Assembly: GCF_030056815.1 (NCBI RefSeq)
Contig: NZ_JASHKR010000005.1
Location: forward strand, 121,600 to 185,599
Source of the DNA: Rhodococcus sp. IEGM 1379
GTDB taxonomy: Bacteria > Actinomycetota > Actinomycetes > Mycobacteriales > Mycobacteriaceae
Length of the DNA: 64,000 nucleotides
Reading direction: 5' to 3'
In this document: one piece after another, positions 1-8,542 of the stretch
Layout: each line of letters opens with the position of its first letter
Position numbering within the stretch: the stretch's first letter is position 1
Translations under genes and position numbers: made by a program
Notes under the pieces: generated by a model
What the model saw: the letters and a program-made list of their open reading frames with translations, nothing else
Databases searched by the model: none
Told to the model about the DNA's origin: nothing

Positions 1-1266
1 GACTCCTACTCCTTCGACCTCACCGACGAGGGCCTGACCGCGTCCTACCAGGCGCACCGCGACGCCTACGAGAAGATCTTCACGCGTTTGAGCGTCAAGT
101 ACGTCGTCGTCTCCGCGACGTCCGGCGCGATGGGTGGCAGTGCGTCCGAGGAATTCCTTGCCGAGAGCGAAATCGGCGAAGACACCTACGTGCGCTGCCT
201 CGAGTCCGGTTACGCCGCCAACGTGGAGGCCGTCAAGACGGTTGTTCCCGACGCGCTTCCGATTGACGGTTTGCCCGAGGCGAAGGTCTACGACACCGCG
301 AACACGCCCACTATCGACACCCTTGTCGACTGGGCCAACGGCGCAGATCTCGGCCGTACGGTCACCGCCGCAGACACACTCAAGAACATCATGGTCAAGA
401 CCCGCCTGCCCGGCGGCGAGTGGGAACTGCTCGGCATCGGCATCCCCGGGGACCGAGAGGTAGACGAGAAGCGTCTCGAAGCTTCGCTCGAGCCCGCTGA
501 GTTCGTCATGATCACCGAGACCGACTTCAAGAACAACCCGTTCCTGGTCAAGGGATACATCGGACCGAAGGCTCTGCAGGCCAACGGCATTCGCTATGTC
601 GTGGACCCGCGAGTTGTCGAGGGCACGAGCTGGATCACCGGTGCCGACGAAGACGGCAAGCATGTTGTCGACTTGGTTGTGGGCCGCGACTTCACTCCCG
701 ACGGAACCATCGAAGCTGCTGAGGTCCGTGACGGAGATGCATCTCCCGACGGCGCCGGCACGCTCGTCTCCGCTCGCGGAATCGAGATCGGGCACGTCTT
801 CCAACTCGGCCGTAAGTACACCGACGTGTTCACCGTCGATGTCCTGGCAGAGAACGGCAAGCCTGTCCGCCCGACGATGGGTTCGTACGGCGTCGGAATC
901 TCGCGCCTGGTCGCTGTCATCGCCGAGCAGCATCACGACGAGAAGGGCCTGCGCTGGCCGGCCGAGGTGTCGCCGGCTGACGTGCACCTGGTCATCGCGA
1001 ACAAGGACGAGACTGCTCGTGAAGGTGCCGAAGGCTTGGCAGCGCAGCTTGATCGCGCGGGCCTCGAGGTCATCCTCGACGACCGCAAGGCTTCGCCTGG
1101 TGTGAAGTTCAAGGACTCGGAACTGCTGGGTATTCCCACCGTCGTTGTCGTCGGCCGTGGTTGGGCTGACGGAAAGGTCGAGATTCGCGACCGCTTCACC
1201 GGCGAGAGCCGCGAGATCGATGCAGCGTCGGCGCTCGACGAAATCATCACCGCCGTGCGTGGCTGA
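1..1266 (+). CDS. proS: Prolyl-tRNA synthetase, C-terminal part (5' end outside window)
   Basis: This is the 3' part of a class II prolyl-tRNA synthetase, which charges tRNA-Pro in the cytoplasm. The reading frame is open from base 1 ([12 protein letters not shown]...), so the gene begins to the left of the window; a TTG at 88 is not the real start. The 421 visible residues hold the bacterial-type signature [11 protein letters not shown], then the long insertion (editing) domain typical of bacterial-type ProRS. After it come class II motif 3 around GSYGVGISR and the anticodon-binding domain ending near the stop. The insertion domain separates it from the short eukaryote-like type. A terminator hairpin follows directly. 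In M. tuberculosis proS also lies next to the rimP/nusA region, which fits this place. I am very sure of the family. Confidence 0.97.
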   Translation, partial: DSYSFDLTDEGLTASYQAHRDAYEKIFTRLSVKYVVVSATSGAMGGSASEEFLAESEIGEDTYVRCLESGYAANVEAVKTVVPDALPIDGLPEAKVYDTANTPTIDTLVDWANGADLGRTVTAADTLKNIMVKTRLPGGEWELLGIGIPGDREVDEKRLEASLEPAEFVMITETDFKNNPFLVKGYIGPKALQANGIRYVVDPRVVEGTSWITGADEDGKHVVDLVVGRDFTPDGTIEAAEVRDGDASPDGAGTLVSARGIEIGHVFQLGRKYTDVFTVDVLAENGKPVRPTMGSYGVGISRLVAVIAEQHHDEKGLRWPAEVSPADVHLVIANKDETAREGAEGLAAQLDRAGLEVILDDRKASPGVKFKDSELLGIPTVVVVGRGWADGKVEIRDRFTGESREIDAASALDEIITAVRG

Positions 1267-1288
1267 TTCGGCACACTGACCCAGGGTG

Positions 1289-1329
1289 GCCGCAGATACC
1301 TTCGAGGTACCTGCGGCTGCCCTGTTTTT
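1289..1329 (+). terminator. Rho-independent terminator of proS
   Basis: A 12-position stem (1289-1300 pairing with 1306-1317, one A/C mismatch) encloses a 5-nt loop and is followed at once by a T-run at 1325-1329. It lies 23 bp after the proS stop and ends only 18 bp before the next start codon. Confidence 0.85.
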
Positions 1330-1347
1330 CTGCCACAATCTTTATCC

Positions 1348-2019
1348 ATGGACCGCGAACCGGATTGGGCAGAAGTCGACGGCTATCTCGTGTCCACGTT
1401 GGTAGGTGAAGACCCCGCTCTGGACGCGGCACTCGCCGCCAATGCCGAAGGCGGTCTGCCGCCCATCGACGTGGCCCCGAATCAGGGCAAGCTCCTGCAT
1501 TTGTTGGCTCGAATGTGCTTGGCGCGCAACGTCCTCGAGATCGGAACGTTGGGTGGCTACAGCACGATCTGGCTGGCTCGCGCGGTCGGGCCGTCGGGAC
1601 GCGTCATCACTCTCGAGTTCGATCCGGTGCATGCTGACGTCGCTCGCTCGAACATCGAACGGGCTGGATTGGCCGATCGCGTCGACATTCGAGTCGGAGC
1701 GGCGCTCGGGTCCCTCCCGGACATCGTCAAAGAGGAACTCTGTCCCTTCGACCTGGTGTTCATCGATGCGGACAAGGAAAACAACTGTGAGTACGTGCGA
1801 TGGGCTCTTGCGCTCTCGCATCCGGGTACCGTCATCATCGTCGACAACGTCGTGCGTGGGGGCCATGTCTCCAACCCCGATATCGACGACGAGAAGGTCA
1901 AAGCCAGCCGCGCGGTGCTCGAGATGATCGCTGCTGAGCCGAAACTCGGCGGCACGGCCATTCAGACCGTCGGCTCCAAGGGCTGGGACGGGTTTGCCAT
2001 TGCACTCGTGAACGAGTGA
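1348..2019 (+). CDS. SAM-dependent O-methyltransferase (caffeoyl-CoA OMT-like family)
   Basis: A 223-residue class I methyltransferase of the O-methyltransferase family 3 (catechol/caffeoyl-CoA OMT-like). SAM-binding motif I is visible as VLEIGTLGGYSTIWLA (about residues 57-72), the acidic residue after strand 2 is in ITLEFD, and the metal-binding motif appears as VFIDADKENN with a later IIVDNVVRGG. The natural substrate cannot be told from sequence; a divalent-metal-dependent catechol-type acceptor is the family norm. The ATG at 1348 lies 18 bp after the proS terminator and I see no Shine-Dalgarno before it, so its mRNA may be leaderless or start in the terminator stem. Its stop codon sits inside a 21-bp direct repeat. 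Confidence 0.9.
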   Translation: MDREPDWAEVDGYLVSTLVGEDPALDAALAANAEGGLPPIDVAPNQGKLLHLLARMCLARNVLEIGTLGGYSTIWLARAVGPSGRVITLEFDPVHADVARSNIERAGLADRVDIRVGAALGSLPDIVKEELCPFDLVFIDADKENNCEYVRWALALSHPGTVIIVDNVVRGGHVSNPDIDDEKVKASRAVLEMIAAEPKLGGTAIQTVGSKGWDGFAIALVNE

Positions 2020-2045
2020 ACGTTATTGCACTAGTGAACGAGTGA
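1999..2045 (+). repeat. Two 21-bp direct repeats over the methyltransferase stop codon
   Basis: Copies at 1999-2019 and 2025-2045 (attgcactNgtgaacgagtga) differ at one base and have a 26-bp period. The first copy ends exactly with the stop codon of the methyltransferase; the second lies in the short gap before the next gene. It looks like a recent local duplication of the gene's last codons. Confidence 0.9.
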
Positions 2046-2061
2046 GCGCAGACTCGAAACG

Positions 2062-2727
2062 GTGAGAATGCGGCGGGCTGCAAAGTCGGTGTGGGGATGG
2101 GTTCGGAGTGCGCCCGGGACGTATGTCTGGCTGCTGGCGTTGCTATTCACGACGCTGTTCCTGCGTCACCTTCCCGAGGATGTCCAAGAACATTTCCTGG
2201 GCCGACGGTCGACCAATCTCCATCACCTCGCCGAGGATCCACTCCGTGTCTTGTTTTCGAGCGCCTTTTGGCTCGAAGGTGGAGGCTGGCTGGGCTACCT
2301 GGTCTTGTTCACCATCTTTCACGCAACGGCGGAGCGGTGGCTCGGGACCTGGCGCTGGCTGTGTGTTGTGGTGGTGGCCCATGTCGGAGCTACTTATCTC
2401 AGTGAAGGTGTTCTCTACGAAGGCATCCGGCATGGCTACGTGCCGAATTCGGCTGTCAATACACTCGATGTCGGTGTCAGCTACGGGCTGGCGGGAATCG
2501 TCGGTGTGCTCGTCTATCTGATCGCAAAGCCCTGGCGCTACGCCTATCTGGCCGGGGCGTTGATTTTCTATGCCGTGCCTTTGATTTTTGCTACCACTTT
2601 CACGGCGGTGGGGCATATGTCCGCCTTGCTGCTCGGGTTGGCGTGCTACCCGATCACTTGCGCGCGGCCGGCGGTGTGGAATCCGCGGGACATGTTGACG
2701 TCGCGAAGGATCCCAAGCGTCCCATGA
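2062..2727 (+). CDS. Rhomboid-like integral membrane protein
   Basis: A 221-residue polytopic membrane protein with about six hydrophobic segments. The stretch DVGVSYGLAGIVG (about residues 138-150) carries a GxSxG-like rhomboid serine motif, and a later membrane segment starts with GHMSALLLGL, giving the His expected as partner. This arrangement suggests a rhomboid-family intramembrane serine protease or an inactive relative. The N-terminal third lacks the classical rhomboid cytosolic domain. The start may be the GTG at 2062 or the ATG at 2068; neither has a strong ribosome-binding site. It follows the methyltransferase by 42 bp on the same strand and may be co-transcribed. Proteolytic activity is inferred from the Ser/His pair only. 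Confidence 0.7.
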   Translation: MRMRRAAKSVWGWVRSAPGTYVWLLALLFTTLFLRHLPEDVQEHFLGRRSTNLHHLAEDPLRVLFSSAFWLEGGGWLGYLVLFTIFHATAERWLGTWRWLCVVVVAHVGATYLSEGVLYEGIRHGYVPNSAVNTLDVGVSYGLAGIVGVLVYLIAKPWRYAYLAGALIFYAVPLIFATTFTAVGHMSALLLGLACYPITCARPAVWNPRDMLTSRRIPSVP

Positions 2728-2783
2728 ACTCGGCACGCTAAGTTACTGGCTGGTAGGTTGACGGAATCGACGAAAGGTATGAC

Positions 2784-4526
2784 GTGTCTGACACCGACGG
2801 ATTGCTGTTCAACCCCCACACCGCAGACTTCGCGCAGTTCGATCCGGAAACCCGGCGACTACTGAAGGCCACCATCGAGTGGTTCGAGAACCGCGGCAAG
2901 AAGCAACTGCTCCAAGACGATCTCAACGCCGTGTGGGTTTCCGATTTCCTCGACTTCGTCAAGAAGGAGAAGCTGTTCGCAACGTTCCAGACGCCGTCAG
3001 CATTCGCCGGCGGCGACGAGAACAGGCGCTGGGACGGCGCCCGCAACGCGGCGCTCAGTGAGATCTTCGGGTTCTACGGACTTGCGTATTGGTACGCCTG
3101 GCAGGTCACCATCCTCGGTCTCGGGCCGATCTGGATGAGCGATAATGTGGCCGCTAAGAAGCGTGCCGCGCAGGAACTCGCCGACGGCAGGGTCATGGCA
3201 TTCGGACTCTCCGAACGCGAACACGGTGCAGACGTGTACTCCACCGACATGCTGCTGACTCCATCCGAGGGTGATGCAGCGGGTGATTCGGCCTTCCTCG
3301 CGAGCGGCGAGAAGTACTACATCGGAAACGGCAACATTGCCGGCATGGTGTCGGTCTTCGGGCGTCGTACCGACGTCGACGGGCCTGAAGGGTACGTATT
3401 CTTCGTCGCGGACAGCGCGCACCCGAACTACCACTTGGTGGACAACGTCCTGCGCGGTCAGATGTACGTCAGCACGTTCCGTCTCGAGAACTACCCGGTT
3501 CGTGACGAAGACATCCTGCACACCGGTGTCGCAGCATTCGAAGCTGCGCTCAACACCGTGAACGTCGGAAAGTTCAATCTCTGCACCGGTTCGATCGGCA
3601 TTACCGAACATGCCTTCTTCGAGGCGATCACTCACGCACAGAACCGAATTCTGTACGGCAATCCCGTGACCGATTTCGCTCACGTTCGCGCGGCATTCGT
3701 TGACGCCTACTCTCGTCTGATCGCGATGAAGCAGTTCAGCGGCCGGGCCGTCGACTACTTCCGGAGCGCAAGCCTCGATGACCGTCGATACCTGCTGTTC
3801 AATCCCATGACCAAGGCCAAGGTCACGTCGGAGGGCGAGCGCGTTGTCGGCCTTCTACACGACGTGATTGCGGCCAAGGGTTACGAGAAGTCCACGTACT
3901 TCCGCGAGGCCGCTCAGATGATCGGAACCCTGCCCAAGCTCGAAGGAACGGTCCACGTCAATGTCGGCCTGATCCTTAAGTTCCTGCCGAACTACCTGTT
4001 CAATCCGGCAGAGTTCCCCGAGGTCGGTACCCGCCTGGATGCTTCCGACGACGAATTCTTCTGGAATCAGGGACCGACTCGCGGCGCCGCGAAGATCAGG
4101 TTCCACGAGTGGAAGTCGTTCTACGAGAAGCACTCCGGGATTCCGAACGTCGCACGTTTTTACGAGCAGGCAATCGCATTGACCGAATTGCTCACCGCGG
4201 CAGCGCCGGACGAGCAGCAGCGACAAGACCTAGATTTCATGCTCAATATCGGACATCTCTTCTCCTTGGTCGTCTATGGTCATTTGATCCTCGAGCAAGC
4301 AGAAATTACGGGATTGGATACTGACATCATCGATCAAATATTTGACTTCCAGATTCGGGACTTCTCCGGATACGCGATTGCGTTGCACGGAAAGCCGTCG
4401 TCGACGCCCGATCAGCAGGCGTGGGCGTTGGCCTCGGTGCGCAAGCCGCACGTCGACGGCGAGCGTTTCCATCGCGTCTGGCAGCACGTCAAGGCATACG
4501 ACGGCGCCTACGAGATGCGCCCATGA
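2784..4526 (+). CDS. Acyl-CoA dehydrogenase family protein (FadE-like)
   Basis: A 580-residue flavoprotein of the acyl-CoA dehydrogenase superfamily, expected to introduce an alpha-beta double bond into an acyl-CoA thioester. The central signature FGLSEREHGADVYSTDM (about residues 134-150) occupies the place of the usual LTEPxAGSD FAD-binding motif but is divergent. It is followed by the beta-barrel domain and a helical C-terminal domain, with a further alpha-helical tail that makes it longer than the common 380-400-residue FadE proteins. The GTG start at 2784 has a GAAAGG ribosome site 7 bp upstream. Its stop overlaps the start of the next gene (ATGA at 4523-4526), so the two are translationally coupled. 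Substrate and essential base are not identifiable by eye. Confidence 0.85.
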   Translation: MSDTDGLLFNPHTADFAQFDPETRRLLKATIEWFENRGKKQLLQDDLNAVWVSDFLDFVKKEKLFATFQTPSAFAGGDENRRWDGARNAALSEIFGFYGLAYWYAWQVTILGLGPIWMSDNVAAKKRAAQELADGRVMAFGLSEREHGADVYSTDMLLTPSEGDAAGDSAFLASGEKYYIGNGNIAGMVSVFGRRTDVDGPEGYVFFVADSAHPNYHLVDNVLRGQMYVSTFRLENYPVRDEDILHTGVAAFEAALNTVNVGKFNLCTGSIGITEHAFFEAITHAQNRILYGNPVTDFAHVRAAFVDAYSRLIAMKQFSGRAVDYFRSASLDDRRYLLFNPMTKAKVTSEGERVVGLLHDVIAAKGYEKSTYFREAAQMIGTLPKLEGTVHVNVGLILKFLPNYLFNPAEFPEVGTRLDASDDEFFWNQGPTRGAAKIRFHEWKSFYEKHSGIPNVARFYEQAIALTELLTAAAPDEQQRQDLDFMLNIGHLFSLVVYGHLILEQAEITGLDTDIIDQIFDFQIRDFSGYAIALHGKPSSTPDQQAWALASVRKPHVDGERFHRVWQHVKAYDGAYEMRP

Positions 4527-5302
4527 CCACCCCGGTGACCCGCGACCAGTTGATGGCTGTGGTGGAAGGATCCCCCAAAGCCGTAGGCGCGCACGATCGG
4601 TCGACATGGGTGGCGCTCTTCGCCGGTGACGGCCAGATCAACGATCCGGTGGGCTCGCGCCCGCACAACGGAATGTCGGCAATCGAGAGTTTCTACGACA
4701 CCTTCATTGCACCGAACGCCATCACGTTCTACGTCGAACGCGACATCGTGTGCGGACAAACGGTGTGGCGTGACTTGAGCCTTGCCACGGAGATGTCGAC
4801 CGGTGTGGTGCTGAATGTTCCGATGCATCTGAGGTACGACCTCGTCGGGGATCCCGAGAATCTTCACATCGGAACCCTCTATGCCCATTGGGAATTGGCG
4901 ACGATGCTGCGGCAGCTCGCCACGGCCGGCGTCGACGGAGTCAAAGCTGCGGCCAAGCTGACCCCGCAACTGTTATCCAACCAGGGGATCGGGGGAGCGC
5001 TCGGCTTCTCCCGCGGCATCCTCGGCGTTGGAGCAAAAGGTAAGCAGGCCGCGACGAGATTCCTCGACGCTGCCGCTGTCGGGCGGACGCCACCCCTTCC
5101 CGTGGAACTTCCGGCAGGGACGCACCTGTCCCTGGCTGACGTCAACGATCTCTTGACAGGCATGACCAGGAGCAAGGTCCTTGTTGCGGGACGCACCGTC
5201 ACGGTGAGCGTCGTGGTGTGCGGACAGCCGGGCATCGCGCTGTTCGAATTCGAGTCCAAGGGACACCGGATCAAGCGGGTGCAGTTCTTCACCGAAAGCT
5301 GA
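4523..5302 (+). CDS. NTF2-like (SnoaL/ketosteroid-isomerase fold) protein
   Basis: A 259-residue protein starting at an ATG that overlaps the preceding stop codon. The first ~130 residues show the pattern of the SnoaL/NTF2-like superfamily: an N-terminal helix, WVALFAGDGQINDPVGS (the usual acidic strand), then IESFYDTFIAP and hydrophobic strands ending in LHIGTLYAHWEL. Members act as isomerases, cyclases or hydratases on lipid or steroid-like substrates, or only bind ligand. Coupling to an acyl-CoA dehydrogenase suggests a role on the same acyl or steroid substrate. The C-terminal ~120 residues contain a Gly/Ala-rich region and another beta-rich part that I do not recognise. A strong hairpin ends the operon. 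Confidence 0.7.
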   Translation: MTTPVTRDQLMAVVEGSPKAVGAHDRSTWVALFAGDGQINDPVGSRPHNGMSAIESFYDTFIAPNAITFYVERDIVCGQTVWRDLSLATEMSTGVVLNVPMHLRYDLVGDPENLHIGTLYAHWELATMLRQLATAGVDGVKAAAKLTPQLLSNQGIGGALGFSRGILGVGAKGKQAATRFLDAAAVGRTPPLPVELPAGTHLSLADVNDLLTGMTRSKVLVAGRTVTVSVVVCGQPGIALFEFESKGHRIKRVQFFTES

Positions 5303-5305
5303 CGT

Positions 5306-5345
5306 GATCGTGTTCGGCGCACGGGTTGGTGCGCCGAACACGATC
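5306..5345. terminator. Bidirectional terminator, 17-bp perfect stem
   Basis: Bases 5306-5322 pair perfectly with 5329-5345 around a 6-nt loop. It sits between two convergent genes, touching the stop codon of the minus-strand regulator (5344-5346), so it probably ends transcription from both sides. There is no long T-run. Confidence 0.75.
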
Positions 5346-6741
5346 AAGCTTTCAACTGCTGCGCGAGGATGCGTGCGGCTTCCTCGAAACGGTCCGGGTG
5401 TGAACCGCCGAAGTTCAATCGGATGTACGCGGCGGTTGGTTCTGCCGGAAACCATTCGGCTCCGGGGGAGATGGAGAGGCCGTGCGCGAGGCACCTCGCG
5501 GCGAATGCTTCGGAATCCGAACCGTCCGGCATACGGAGCCACAAGTTGAGGCCGCCGGCCGGCTTGTGCGTGAGTGTGAGTTCTGGTGCATGGGTGTCTA
5601 ATTCGCTGATCAACCGGTCGCGGCGTTCGCGGAGTAGTTCGCGAACAGTGCGCCGATGTGAAATCCACGACGGTTGCGTAAGAACGTCTGCCGCTGCCGC
5701 TTGCAGAATTCCGGAGACGTAGAGATCGTCGATAGTGCGATCGGTTTCGATTCGTCGTCGCGCCGGACCACGTGCGACAACTGCCGCGACGCGCAATGCG
5801 GGCGAGGCGCTTTTGGTGAGTGAGCGGACGTAGATCACGTGACCGTCCGGGTCGTTGGAGGCCAGGGGAGTGACGTCGGCGTCGATGCCGAAATCACGCG
5901 CCCAATCGTCCTCGATCAAGAACACGCCGTGATCACGCACTACCTTCAGGATCGATTCCTTCTCGGCGTTCGACCAATAGGCGCCGGTCGGGTTCGCGAA
6001 ATGAGGCTGCGCATAGAAGACACGTGCCCCCGATGTTTCGAACGCGGTGGCAAGATCGCCCGAATCGGGAGCACCTGTTGCGCGGGGAACGGGAACGACA
6101 ATCAACCCTGCCTGCTTGGCGGCGGCAATGGCACCCCAATAGGTGGGTGATTCCATCACGATGGCGTCGCCGGGGCCCGCCAGTGCTCGAAACGTCGACG
6201 ACAATGCACTTTGCGCGCCCGGGGTGATCAGTACGTCGGAGTCGCGAACAGTAGTAGCGCCCGCTCTGGTCAGTTCATGTGCAAACCACTCGCGGAGTTC
6301 ACCCAGTCCGGAGGCGTGTGCCCGACGTGCCGCGTGAGGGCTCCGCGCCGCCCGTGATAGTGCGGCGCGAACCTGCCGAAGCGGAAGCAGTTCGTCCGAG
6401 GGGTAGCCGCTGTGCAGCGGAATCGTGTCAGGAGTGACCGTCAGCATGCTCGATCCGATGGGGTTGGCGTCACTGCGGCTCGGTCCGAGACTGGTTGTCT
6501 GCCAAGAGAAATCCGAAATCTGGGGATCGCGTTTACGGGCAACGAAGTTTCCTGAACCCGGGCGCGTTTCCACCAATCCTTCGCCCACGAGTTCTCGGAT
6601 TGCCCGTTGTACGGTCACGGGTCCGACGCCGTGCGTTGCTGCGAGAGTTCGCGTGGACGGTAGTTGTGCCCCGGCGGCCGATGCCCGGATCAGCGTGCGC
6701 AGGCCGTCGATAACTCGCTGGGGACTGCTACTGTGGAACAT
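5344..6741 (-). CDS. MocR-type GntR/aminotransferase transcriptional regulator
   Basis: A 465-residue regulator of the MocR/PdxR subfamily. The N-terminal winged helix (residues 8-70) reads QLPSTRTLAATHGVGPVTVQ and ends in the GntR signature ETRPGSGNFVA. A class I aminotransferase-like effector domain follows, with the PLP-lysine in YVRSLTKSASPALRVA and the upstream motif ESPTYWGA. Such proteins bind PLP or an amino-acid adduct and control a neighbouring gene. I take the ATG at 6741 because the winged helix begins right after it; an open frame upstream to 7149 lies over the eamA gene and is not real. The ATG overlaps the divergent eamA ATG, so the exporter is the likely target. Confidence 0.9.
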   Translation of the reverse strand: MFHSSSPQRVIDGLRTLIRASAAGAQLPSTRTLAATHGVGPVTVQRAIRELVGEGLVETRPGSGNFVARKRDPQISDFSWQTTSLGPSRSDANPIGSSMLTVTPDTIPLHSGYPSDELLPLRQVRAALSRAARSPHAARRAHASGLGELREWFAHELTRAGATTVRDSDVLITPGAQSALSSTFRALAGPGDAIVMESPTYWGAIAAAKQAGLIVVPVPRATGAPDSGDLATAFETSGARVFYAQPHFANPTGAYWSNAEKESILKVVRDHGVFLIEDDWARDFGIDADVTPLASNDPDGHVIYVRSLTKSASPALRVAAVVARGPARRRIETDRTIDDLYVSGILQAAAADVLTQPSWISHRRTVRELLRERRDRLISELDTHAPELTLTHKPAGGLNLWLRMPDGSDSEAFAARCLAHGLSISPGAEWFPAEPTAAYIRLNFGGSHPDRFEEAARILAQQLKA

Positions 6742-7750
6742 GAGTATAGAGAGTAGCGCTATCGCACACCGAAGCGCACCGCTACCGGACGAACATTCGC
6801 GTGCAGGTCTGTGGTGGGGATTGATGGGAGTTCTGGCGTTCTCGTTCACTGTCCCGTTGACCCGGGTTGCCGTCGCCGATCTTGATCCGCTGTTTATCGG
6901 CGCCGGGCGCGCAGTGCTTGCGGGAGGATTGGCCGTCACTGTCCTGCTGGCCACCCGCGCCACCATCCCCAGCCTTCGACAGTGGGCGCGAATTGCACTC
7001 GTGACCGCCGGAGTGGTTCTCGGGTTCCCCCTGCTGACGACCTTCGCTTTGCAAACTTCGCCGGCTAGCCATGCAGCCGTCGTGATCGGATTGCTGCCGG
7101 CCGCGACAGCAGTGTTTGCCGTCCTCCGCGGGAAGGAGCGTCCGAGCAAGTCATTCTGGTGGGCCAGCGCGGCCGGTGCATTGTCGGTTGCACTTTTTGT
7201 CGCATTCGCAAACGGTGGACTTGGCTCGTTCCATCTCGCGGACCTGCTGCTCGTCGGGGCGGTGCTCTGCGCGGCACTCGGCTACTCGGAAGGCGCGTTG
7301 CTGGCGCGAGAAATCGGATCGTGGCAGACCATCGCCTGGGCGCTGATTCTCGGACTTCCCGTCACGATCACGCTCACCGTCGTATCGAGGGTAAATGTTC
7401 CCGTGAATGCCGATGTCAACTCGTGGCTCGCGTTTGCTTACCTCGGTGTAATCAGCATGTTCCTCGGCTTTTTCCCCTGGTATCGCGGCCTGGCCATCGG
7501 ACCGATTTCCACAGTCAGCCAGACGCAATTGGTTCAGCCGGTGCTGACTATCGCGTGGTCTGCATTGATCCTCGGTGAGGCATTGTCATCCACTGTCGTC
7601 GCGGGTGGCGTCGTGGTCATCTGTTGTGCCTGGCTTGCTCTCAAGGCGCGCGTAGCGGCGTCGCCGGTCGGCCTGACCGGCGACGCCGTTATCGCGTCGG
7701 ATCTACGCGGGTCCGAAGAGCGGCCCACCGCCGAATGCGCTCCGATGTGA
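6740..7750 (+). CDS. EamA/DMT-family transporter
   Basis: A 336-residue membrane protein with ten predicted hydrophobic segments in two repeated EamA halves; the second half ends in LVQPVLTIAWSALILGEAL, a typical DMT/RhaT signature. The family exports amino acids or metabolites with the proton gradient. The ATG at 6740 shares bases with the start of the divergent MocR gene; a methionine at about residue 30 (GLMGVLAFSF) is a possible later start. Pairing with a PLP-binding MocR regulator suggests export of an amino acid or vitamin B6-related compound, an inference only. The last 48 bp overlap the 3' end of the convergent SDR gene, giving a polar tail (RGSEERPTAE) after the last helix. Confidence 0.85.
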   Translation: MSIESSAIAHRSAPLPDEHSRAGLWWGLMGVLAFSFTVPLTRVAVADLDPLFIGAGRAVLAGGLAVTVLLATRATIPSLRQWARIALVTAGVVLGFPLLTTFALQTSPASHAAVVIGLLPAATAVFAVLRGKERPSKSFWWASAAGALSVALFVAFANGGLGSFHLADLLLVGAVLCAALGYSEGALLAREIGSWQTIAWALILGLPVTITLTVVSRVNVPVNADVNSWLAFAYLGVISMFLGFFPWYRGLAIGPISTVSQTQLVQPVLTIAWSALILGEALSSTVVAGGVVVICCAWLALKARVAASPVGLTGDAVIASDLRGSEERPTAECAPM

Positions 7751-8542
7751 AGCCGGTTGCTTACCGTTTGCGTCGGTGATCCCGTAGTCGAGCGCGGTCT
7801 CCGCCGTGATCAGGGTGTGGCCGTTACGGGCGTTGACCTCCGGGTCGTTGGCGAGTGCCGTGATGACTTGCCCGACAAACTCGGGGGTTTCAGCCTCGGC
7901 AAGAGAGAAGCCCTCGAAGTCCTTCATTCCGCTGGCTTCCATCCGCTCGTTGCGGATCAAGCCGAGCCAGAATGACAGTGCGGTGACGCCGGTGCCTTTC
8001 AGTTCGACGGCCATATCCGCGGCCATTTTGTCGAGTCCCGTCTTAGACATTCCGTACAGCACGGAGTGCAGATATCCACGGCTGCCGAATGACGAAATGT
8101 TGCCGATCACGCCGCTACCGCGGGGAACCATCAACTTTGCTGCTTCCACCGAGGCGACGTAGTGTGCGCGCAAACCGATGCCGATCAGCGAATCCCAGTC
8201 TGCGACAGGTCGTTTCCAGAATGGATCCGTGAAGCCTGCATATCCGGCCGGGTTGGCCCAGACATTATTGATCAGGAGATCGAGCTGCCCCGATTGCTCG
8301 TCGGCAATGCGAGCGAACAGATCTACGATCTGCTGATCGTCGCTGTGATCGACCTGCACCGCGATCCCGTGCCCGCCGCGTTCGGTGATTTCAGCGGCGG
8401 TCATGTCCAGGGCGCCGCCGGTGCCGACCTCGCCGCGGGCGGTCACATAGACGGTCCATCCGTCGCTGCCCAATGCCAGGGCTATGCCCTTGCCGACGCT
8501 CCGGCTCGCACCGGTGACCAGGGCGACCTTCTGTGCGTTCAT
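7703..8542 (-). CDS. Short-chain dehydrogenase/reductase
   Basis: A 279-residue classical SDR oxidoreductase. The nucleotide-binding motif is TGASRSVGKG (residues 10-19), the strand-4 motif is NNVWANP in place of NNAG, and the catalytic Ser and YxxxK are in SSFGSRG and YGMSK. The arginine in TARG after strand 2 hints at NADP(H) preference. The start ATG overlaps the stop of the upstream NTF2-like gene by four bases, so the pair is one operon and probably acts on one substrate. The C-terminal tail (PASHRSAFGGGPLFGPA) extends past the usual fold and overlaps the end of the eamA gene on the other strand. Substrate unknown. Confidence 0.88.
   Translation of the reverse strand: MNAQKVALVTGASRSVGKGIALALGSDGWTVYVTARGEVGTGGALDMTAAEITERGGHGIAVQVDHSDDQQIVDLFARIADEQSGQLDLLINNVWANPAGYAGFTDPFWKRPVADWDSLIGIGLRAHYVASVEAAKLMVPRGSGVIGNISSFGSRGYLHSVLYGMSKTGLDKMAADMAVELKGTGVTALSFWLGLIRNERMEASGMKDFEGFSLAEAETPEFVGQVITALANDPEVNARNGHTLITAETALDYGITDANGKQPASHRSAFGGGPLFGPA

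Noticed and set aside
5344..7149. Extended 601-residue form of the MocR regulator
   Set aside because: The first 136 codons lie opposite the eamA gene and show no fold; the winged helix starts right after ATG 6741.
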